Assembly: GCF_021389975.1 (NCBI RefSeq)
Contig: NZ_CP089981.1
Coordinates: 5,295,501-5,359,500 of the forward strand
Length of the DNA: 64,000 bases
Direction: 5' to 3'
Source: Fulvivirga ulvae
GTDB taxonomy: Bacteria; Bacteroidota; Bacteroidia; Cytophagales; Cyclobacteriaceae
Numbering within the stretch: position 1 is the stretch's first letter; each line of letters starts with the position of its first letter. Below are positions 55,059 to 61,385 of the stretch, piece by piece. Position numbers and translations under genes: made by a program. Under the pieces are notes generated by a model, which was not told the origin of the DNA, did no database searches, and saw only the letters and a program-made list of their open reading frames with translations.

Positions 55059-55846
55059 GTCAGTTTTAGCATAAGTTGTGCTTTGTAAATATCGTTGCGT
55101 GTTTTCAATTTTAGGGAATGACGCTTAGGATAGGCAAGTTGCAACCTCCTTTTCAGGTTCTTGATCCCTATTCCGTGAGTAGAAGATGCCTCTTCCAAAT
55201 CAAAGTTATTCTCCACGGCAAAACTAACCTCGTTTTCATTAGCGATCAGGCTCATTTGAATATAAGCTTCTTCCCGAAGGTTTTCCACCCCATGTTTGAA
55301 AGCGTTTTCAAGTAATATAATGAACATCAGGGGCACGACCTTAACTCCTTCCGTCTGAATATGACAGGTAAACCGGATGTCGATCTTTTTGTGGTACCTC
55401 GCTTTGTGCAGTTCAATGTAATTGTTTAAATATTCAACCTCCTGCTCCAGTAAAACCAGTCCCTTTTGACCATCATATATACTATACCGCATCATGTCTG
55501 AAAGCTTAAGTACCATACTTTTGGCTTTGCCAACATCTTTATCCATCAGGCCATAAAGGTTATTCAGTGTATTAAAGAAGAAATGAGGATTGACCTGGCT
55601 CTGCAAGTGCAGCAATTCCGTATTTGCCTTGTCCTTTTTCAGTTTTAAAGTAGACTTTATCTGGTTAAACAGCCAGCGGGCCACCCAAAATGCGATGAGC
55701 CCAAAAAAGAGAAAAGCCAAAAAAGAGAAAAAAGGCTCCTCCAGGTCATTTTCAAGAAATATCAGCATAACAACCATAGCCATTGCCATCAACCAATAGC
55801 GATATCTCTTTATCAGTCGTTTGCCTTTTGTCAAGTTCAAAATCAT
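55055..55846 (-). CDS. LytS-type sensor histidine kinase, short (module copy B)
   Basis: This 263-aa kinase has only two hydrophobic segments (about residues 15-60), then the phospho-acceptor segment QVNPHFFFNTLNNLYGL, the N-box LLENAFKHG and the G-box GIGIKNLKRRL. The cytoplasmic part matches the copy A kinase closely, but the membrane part is reduced from about six helices to two, so the two copies probably sense different signals. Confidence 0.9.
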   Translation of the reverse strand: MILNLTKGKRLIKRYRYWLMAMAMVVMLIFLENDLEEPFFSFLAFLFFGLIAFWVARWLFNQIKSTLKLKKDKANTELLHLQSQVNPHFFFNTLNNLYGLMDKDVGKAKSMVLKLSDMMRYSIYDGQKGLVLLEQEVEYLNNYIELHKARYHKKIDIRFTCHIQTEGVKVVPLMFIILLENAFKHGVENLREEAYIQMSLIANENEVSFAVENNFDLEEASSTHGIGIKNLKRRLQLAYPKRHSLKLKTRNDIYKAQLMLKLT

Positions 55847-55885
55847 GGTTCAATAATAGTCAAGTAATAAATGTGGAGCAAGTAT

Positions 55886-55918
55886 GTTGACAGACATACC
55901 CGAAACGGTGATAGACAT
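55886..55918. promoter_or_regulatory. Candidate LytTR operator, direct repeat with 21-bp period (copy B)
   Basis: GTTGACAGACAT (55886-55897) and GGTGATAGACAT (55907-55918) match at 10 of 12 bases and are 21 bp apart, in the divergent gap before the copy B ABC operon. Copy A has a repeat of the same spacing at 15199-15236. Confidence 0.55.
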
Positions 55919-56047
55919 TTACCAGGAAGGGATCAAAGCACTTCATGATGTACACAGAGCCTTCTGAAAGCGAACTCCAATAGTCTGCAACAGATGCTCA
56001 GACCTAAGTGATTTTACCGCTAATGTTGGGTCAAAACAAATCGAACT

Positions 56048-56923
56048 ATGAATAATCTTTCAATTACGAACGTGTCAAAAACCTATTCCAACGGTGTAAA
56101 GGCACTAAAGAATGTGTCATTGGAAATCCCTGCAGGTATGTTTGGCCTGTTAGGGCCTAATGGGGCAGGTAAATCATCCTTAATGAGAACCATCGCCACT
56201 TTACAGGAGCCAGATGGAGGGTCAATTAAGTTAGGTGAGCTGGATGTACTTACCCAAAAGAAGGAAGTAAGGAAGATGTTGGGCTATCTCCCGCAGGAGT
56301 TTGGAGTGTACCCTAAAATATCTGCAGAAGTATTACTGGATCATCTGGCAGTGCTGAAAGGACTAACCAACGGTGCGGAAAGGAGAGAGGTAGTAAAGGT
56401 TCTTCTTCACAAAACAAACCTATATGAGGTCAGGAAAAAGAACCTTGGGGGCTATTCCGGAGGCATGAAACGGCGCTTTGGGATAGCGCAGGCACTGCTT
56501 GCCAACCCAAAACTGATCATTGTAGACGAGCCTACGGCCGGACTTGATCCTGCTGAAAGAAACCGCTTTCACAATGTGTTATGCGAAGTGGGCGAAAATG
56601 CAATCGTGATACTCTCGACGCACATTGTCGAAGATGTGAAAGAATTGTGTACCCGGATGGCCATAATCAACAAGGGTGAAGTACTGCTCACCGGGAGTCC
56701 ACAGGAAGCCATAAAAGAGGTTCAAGGCAAAATTTACAGAAAGACTATTAACAAAAATAGCCTTGATGCTTATAAAAAAGAACATGAAGTCATCTCCGAA
56801 CGGCTGCTACAAGGTAAACCAGTAATCCACATCTATAGTGAAAGTGATCCCGGTCAGGGCTTTGAAGCAGTTGAAGCTGAGCTAAGCGACGTGTACTTCT
56901 CCCGGGTTTTCGGTAGCCGGTGA
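56048..56923 (+). CDS. ABC transporter ATP-binding protein (module copy B)
   Basis: This 291-aa ATPase has Walker A GPNGAGKSS (residues 36-44), a Q-loop in YLPQEFGVYPK, the signature YSGGMKRRFGIAQALLA, Walker B LIIVDEPTAGLD and the H-loop in ILSTHIVED. It pairs with the permease-M1 protein starting at 57197; the 273-bp gap between them is filled by repeats, unlike the 3-bp gap in copy A. Confidence 0.93.
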   Translation: MNNLSITNVSKTYSNGVKALKNVSLEIPAGMFGLLGPNGAGKSSLMRTIATLQEPDGGSIKLGELDVLTQKKEVRKMLGYLPQEFGVYPKISAEVLLDHLAVLKGLTNGAERREVVKVLLHKTNLYEVRKKNLGGYSGGMKRRFGIAQALLANPKLIIVDEPTAGLDPAERNRFHNVLCEVGENAIVILSTHIVEDVKELCTRMAIINKGEVLLTGSPQEAIKEVQGKIYRKTINKNSLDAYKKEHEVISERLLQGKPVIHIYSESDPGQGFEAVEAELSDVYFSRVFGSR

Positions 56924-57004
56924 TCAGTTGAGAACTAATCGGTATTTGGTGAAATAGTAATCAGTATTCGGTAAAGTAGTAAACGGTGAACTATAAACTA
57001 TAAA
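56924..57004. repeat. Degenerate GTAAACGGTGAA-type repeat stretch
   Basis: Short near-repeats of the same family as at 13141 and 27241 (AGTAATCAGT at 56956-56965 and GTAAACGGTGAA at 56979-56990) separate the ABC ATPase and permease genes. It is non-coding. Confidence 0.5.
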
Positions 57005-57007
57005 CCC

Positions 57008-57170
57008 ACTTCCGAGCAGAGTTTCTCACTTCCGAGCAGAGTCTCTCGCAGAGGACTCTGCGGCATTAAACCATAATTCATTTTCCCTCAAAGTGTCATG
57101 AAAAGGAACTCAGCGACATTACAAGCAAAATTTAAAACAATACTTCCCAGCAGAGGACTCTGCGTCATTA
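57008..57170. repeat. REP-like palindromic repeats
   Basis: Two tandem 20-bp copies of ACTTCCGAGCAGAG-TCTC type (57008-57027 and 57028-57047) run into a hairpin with arms GCAGAGTC (57036-57043) and GACTCTGC (57054-57061). A further palindrome, GCAGAGGACTCTGC, lies at 57150-57163. They resemble the palindromes at 37169-37197 and 37449-37475. Confidence 0.6.
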
Positions 57171-57196
57171 GGAGCAAAAATTATCAAAAAACAATC

Positions 57197-60100
57197 ATGT
57201 TATACGAAATATTCAGATTCGAAATACAGTACAGGTCAAGGCGGCCTGATACCTATATTTACTTCTTCATACTCTTTTTCTTTTCAACCATAGCCGTAGA
57301 TTTTCTTTTTGAAGGTGAATTACATCCGCTGCGCAGAAATGCCCCATTGGTAATTGCCCGAACCATGGGTATCGTTTCTGCACTTTTTATGATGGTCGTA
57401 TCTATGATCATGGGTGTAGCAGTATTGCGCGATTTTGATCAGCAGATGGAGTCATTGATGTTCGTAAATCCCATAACCAAGAGAGACTACCTACTGGGGC
57501 GGTTCCTGGGGTCTTTTGTGGTACTGGTGTTGATTTTCAGTGGCTTGCCTTTGGGTATGATCGCGGGCGACCTGATGCCGTGGCATAAAGCCAGTGAGCT
57601 GTCTCCCTTTGAGTTGTGGCATTATCTTCAGCCTTTTCTTTATCTGGTACTGCCGACCTTGTTTTTTGGAGGAGCCATATTTTTCGTTAGCGGAGCACTG
57701 AGCCGTAAGCTTATTATAGTTTATACCCAAGGCTTCTTTTTTCTCATGGCTTATTTGCTGGCAATGAACCTTGCAGTCAAAAATGATGACCTGTTTGTAA
57801 CAGCACTTATTGAACCTTTCACCTTCCAAACCATCAGAATAGCAACGGCTTTTTGGACTATGGCAGAGCGCAACAGCATGATGGTTCCTATGGATGATGT
57901 GCTACTTTACAACCGCCTGATGTGGTCTGCCATTGGCATTATAGCGTTGATTACCGGATATTATGCCTTTCACTTTCAGGTAGTCAGGGATAAAGCCTCA
58001 AGAAAAAGGCGACAAACAACCGACAGCGCTGCCAGTGCGCCTTCGCACACTGGCAGCACAAAGGAAATTCCTGCAGTTACTGTCAGAACCGGTACCTGGA
58101 TTGGTTTGATTCAACTTCTGCACCATGCTTTATTTAATTTCAGGTTTATAATCAAAAGCATACCATTTTGGGCCATAGTACTTTGCGGTATGTGCATACT
58201 GGTTATCACGCCTTTTAATTTGGGTACCGTATATGGTGTAGACAGCTATCCTACTACGGATATTCTGGTGGGCGAGCTGATGGAAAATACCATATTGTTC
58301 TTTCTGGCCATTATTCTGTTTTACTCCGGGGAGTTGGTATGGCAGGAGCGTGATGTCCGGGTCAATGGAATATATGACGCCTTGCCTGTATCAGATACCG
58401 TAAATTTTACAGGTAAGTTTATTGGGCTCATCCTCAGCTACGTAGTACTTATTGCGGCAATGATCCTGGCAGGCATAGGTTACCAGACTTTTAGTGGATA
58501 TTACCAATATGAGCCTGGTGTTTATTTTATGGGTTTCTTTGGTGAGATCTTTCCATTCCTGTTTTTCCTTACCATCATAAGCTTTTTCTTTCAGGTATTG
58601 GTCAATCATAAATTCCTGGCACATCTGGTAGTTGTGGCCTTTGTTTTTGCTTCCTCCATTATGCTGCAGGTAATTGGCTTCAACCATGGTCTGTATACTT
58701 TTGCGGCAGGAGATCTGGGTACATATTCAGCCATGAACGGATATGGCCATTTTCTTGAACCCTATTTATGGTTCAAACTTTATTGGCTCTCTTTTTCCAT
58801 ATTACTTTTCATTGTTGCCATCATTTTGTCAGTCAGGGGGACGGAAACGCGGCTGTTCAGGAGATGGAAATTGAGCAAGCCAAGATTTACCAAGCCTCTT
58901 TCACGGGCATCTGGTGTCTCAATCATCATATTTTTGCTCACCGGGGGTTTTATTTTCCACAATACCAATATACTCAATAGCTACCTTCCCGAACCAGCCC
59001 AGAATGCACTGCAGGCGGATTATGAGAAAACCCTTCAACATTACAAAAATATACCTCAGCCAAAAATTGTAGATGTTAACCTGCACCTTGATCTTTTTCC
59101 GTATGACAGGGACTATGCGGTTGAGGGAGATTACGTACTTACCAATCATCATAACCAGGCTATAAATGAAATCCATATTCAAAAATTGCCGAACGACCAG
59201 GTAGCGCTTGAATACCTTGATATAGAAGGTGGCGCTACATATAATAATAAACATGAACTTTTCAGTTATTACATATATGAATTAAAGCACCCGCTATACC
59301 CTGGTGATTCCCTCAAAATGACTTTCAGGCAAACTTTTACTACGACGGGTTTTACAGAGAACAGCGATACACATGTGGTCTACAACGGTACTTTTTTTGA
59401 TAATTCCCACTTCCCAACCGTGGGATACAATGAAGATATTGAGCTGGATGATGATCATATTCGTAGTGGACTTGGTCTGGTACCGAAAGTAAGAAGCGCT
59501 AAAATAGATGACCCCATAGCTGTACTGGACGGGAAAGCCGGTGGGGACGGCGAGGAGATCAATTTTGAAATGGTGATCAGTACCGACACCAGCCAAACAG
59601 CCATAGTGCCAGGATATTTGAAAAAAGAATGGCAGGAGGGAAGCCGCCGTTATTTTCATTATAAAATGGACGAACCTATGTCCAACTTCTATTCGATGGT
59701 TTCAGCACGCTACGAGGTTCTGAAAGACCAATGGATTCCTTCAAATGATGGTTTAGGAGATACTGCAGACCTGGAAATATATTACCACAAAGGTCATGAA
59801 TACAATCTTCAGCGTATGATGAATGGCATGAAGAGGTCTTTGGACTACTACAGCAAACACTTTGGCCAGTATCAGTATCGTCAATTGAGAATATTAGAGT
59901 CAACTATATATAAGAACAGGGCGCAGTCATTTCCCAACACAATACCCTTTTCGGAAGGAATGGGCTTTATTTTGGATATTAACGATCAGGAAGACTTAGA
60001 TATGGCTTTTTATGTAACTGCCCACGAGGTAGCCCATCAATGGTGGGGACATCAGGTCAACCCGGCCAATGTACAGGGTATGTCTATGATTTCTGAAACA

Positions 60101-60799
60101 CTTGCACAATACGCTGCCCTAATGGTGTTTAAAGATGCCTTCCCGGAAGCCCAGGTAGAGCAGCTTTTAAAATTGCAAAGAGAGCGTTACTTCAAAGGTC
60201 GTTCCAGGGAAAGAAGCTGTGAAATGCCATTGGCGCTGGTAGAATCGGGGCAGGATTATATCCACTATGGCAAGGGGCTCATCAATATGTATGCACTGCA
60301 AGACTATATTTCAGAAGATAGTGTCAATAGTGCATTACAGCAGTTTTTAACGGATTGGAATGGTTTTCAAAAGCCATTGGAACGATATCCTACAACCGAT
60401 GATCTGTTAAAGTATTTCAGACGTGTTACCCCGGACAGCTTGCAATATGTTATTGAAGACTTGTTTGAAAGAATAACCATTTATAAACTGAAAACCAATG
60501 AAGCCACATACGACAGAACGAATGCAGGTCAATACCATGTAAAGCTTAGCCTTGAAGCTCAAAAGTATAGGATTGATAGCTCAGGTAGCGAAGAAGTTCT
60601 AGCGATTAACGATTGGATTGATATAGGTATATATGCCGGAGAAGAACTGATCTATAAGAAAAAACACTTCATGACCAATGAAAATACAGAACTGGAAATT
60701 ACTGTAAATAGGAAGCCAACCCGGGCCGGAATTGATCCACTCCATAAGTTGATCGACAGAAAGCCGGAGGACAACCTTAAAACCCTGCTTTATGAATAG
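57197..60799 (+). CDS. ABC-2 permease fused to M1 family metallopeptidase (module copy B)
   Basis: The protein is 1200 aa from ATG 57197 (MLYEIFRFEIQYRSR), which aligns with the start of copy A (MIIDLLRFEVLYQRR). The longer frame from 57098 runs through palindromic repeats and is rejected. About twelve hydrophobic segments precede the M1 domain, whose zinc site is HEVAHQWWG (His943, Glu944, His947) with Glu967 as third ligand in MSMISETLAQYAAL. The Tyr in IHYGKGLIN fits the catalytic Tyr. The GAMEN region is replaced by SFPNTIPFSEGMG. The role is unknown; LytTR control is likely. Confidence 0.87.
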   Translation: MLYEIFRFEIQYRSRRPDTYIYFFILFFFSTIAVDFLFEGELHPLRRNAPLVIARTMGIVSALFMMVVSMIMGVAVLRDFDQQMESLMFVNPITKRDYLLGRFLGSFVVLVLIFSGLPLGMIAGDLMPWHKASELSPFELWHYLQPFLYLVLPTLFFGGAIFFVSGALSRKLIIVYTQGFFFLMAYLLAMNLAVKNDDLFVTALIEPFTFQTIRIATAFWTMAERNSMMVPMDDVLLYNRLMWSAIGIIALITGYYAFHFQVVRDKASRKRRQTTDSAASAPSHTGSTKEIPAVTVRTGTWIGLIQLLHHALFNFRFIIKSIPFWAIVLCGMCILVITPFNLGTVYGVDSYPTTDILVGELMENTILFFLAIILFYSGELVWQERDVRVNGIYDALPVSDTVNFTGKFIGLILSYVVLIAAMILAGIGYQTFSGYYQYEPGVYFMGFFGEIFPFLFFLTIISFFFQVLVNHKFLAHLVVVAFVFASSIMLQVIGFNHGLYTFAAGDLGTYSAMNGYGHFLEPYLWFKLYWLSFSILLFIVAIILSVRGTETRLFRRWKLSKPRFTKPLSRASGVSIIIFLLTGGFIFHNTNILNSYLPEPAQNALQADYEKTLQHYKNIPQPKIVDVNLHLDLFPYDRDYAVEGDYVLTNHHNQAINEIHIQKLPNDQVALEYLDIEGGATYNNKHELFSYYIYELKHPLYPGDSLKMTFRQTFTTTGFTENSDTHVVYNGTFFDNSHFPTVGYNEDIELDDDHIRSGLGLVPKVRSAKIDDPIAVLDGKAGGDGEEINFEMVISTDTSQTAIVPGYLKKEWQEGSRRYFHYKMDEPMSNFYSMVSARYEVLKDQWIPSNDGLGDTADLEIYYHKGHEYNLQRMMNGMKRSLDYYSKHFGQYQYRQLRILESTIYKNRAQSFPNTIPFSEGMGFILDINDQEDLDMAFYVTAHEVAHQWWGHQVNPANVQGMSMISETLAQYAALMVFKDAFPEAQVEQLLKLQRERYFKGRSRERSCEMPLALVESGQDYIHYGKGLINMYALQDYISEDSVNSALQQFLTDWNGFQKPLERYPTTDDLLKYFRRVTPDSLQYVIEDLFERITIYKLKTNEATYDRTNAGQYHVKLSLEAQKYRIDSSGSEEVLAINDWIDIGIYAGEELIYKKKHFMTNENTELEITVNRKPTRAGIDPLHKLIDRKPEDNLKTLLYE

Positions 60800-60860
60800 C
60801 TGAATGTAAGCCACTAACCTGCCTGTGATCTGCTTTGTGTACTGGTGGATTTAGGGAGTT

Positions 60861-60900
60861 CCGTTAGAGGCGTTTCCAAAGGGAAACTCAATATTAACGG
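60861..60900. repeat. Nested inverted repeat after copy B
   Basis: CCGTTA (60861-60866) pairs with TAACGG (60895-60900), enclosing GTTTCC (60872-60877) paired with GGAAAC (60882-60887). There is no T-run, so it may be a repeat or structured RNA rather than a terminator. The rest of the 60800-61010 gap shows no gene. Confidence 0.35.
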
Positions 60901-61010
60901 TCACCTTCCAGGGCATGTTTAAGCATAAATCAATTATCTTAGCAAGGTATGGGTTTTGATCATAACATCTCAATCTCTATGGAGCCACTTATCCGTTTCA
61001 ATACACCTTT

Positions 61011-61316
61011 ATGGCGTTACAACGCTCAAAGGAAATAGGCATCAGAAAAGTGTTGGGAGCCAGTCACTTAACGCTTTACTTTACTCTGGTAAAGGATTTT
61101 CTTGTGCTGCTTGCCGTAGCGTTTGCTGTATCTGTAGCCATATCCTGGTACTTCGGCAATAACTGGCTTCAAAACTTTGTATTAAGAACAGACTTTGACT
61201 GGTTGAACCCACTGATTGCCGCTTTTGCCACCCTGTTAATTACGATGCTTACCCTAAGCTACCATGCTCAAAAACTGATCAGGGCGAATCCCGTGGATAG
61301 TTTGAAGGAGGAGTGA
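61011..61316 (+). pseudogene. Remnant of a MacB/FtsX-type permease (C-terminal 101 aa)
   Basis: The frame encodes only the permease C-terminus from the conserved block (MALQRSKEIGIRKVLGAS), followed by two helices and the typical end ANPVDSLKEE. Full-length relatives have 780-900 residues. No upstream sequence of the family is seen in any frame, so this is a deletion remnant. A terminator follows. Confidence 0.8.
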
Positions 61317-61341
61317 TTGTAAGAGGTGAGGTAAAATCCAT

Positions 61342-61370
61342 AGGAAGAGTTAACTACCCTTCCTTTTTTT
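61342..61370 (+). terminator. Terminator after the permease remnant
   Basis: AGGAAG (61342-61347) pairs with CTTCCT (61359-61364), and a T7 run ends at 61370. It lies 26 bp after the remnant's stop, between two convergent genes. Confidence 0.7.
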
Positions 61371-61385
61371 ATATTCCCGGCAAGT

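Noticed and set aside
57098..57196. 33-residue N-terminal extension of the copy B permease-peptidase
   Set aside because: It is encoded by palindromic repeat sequence and has no counterpart in copy A.
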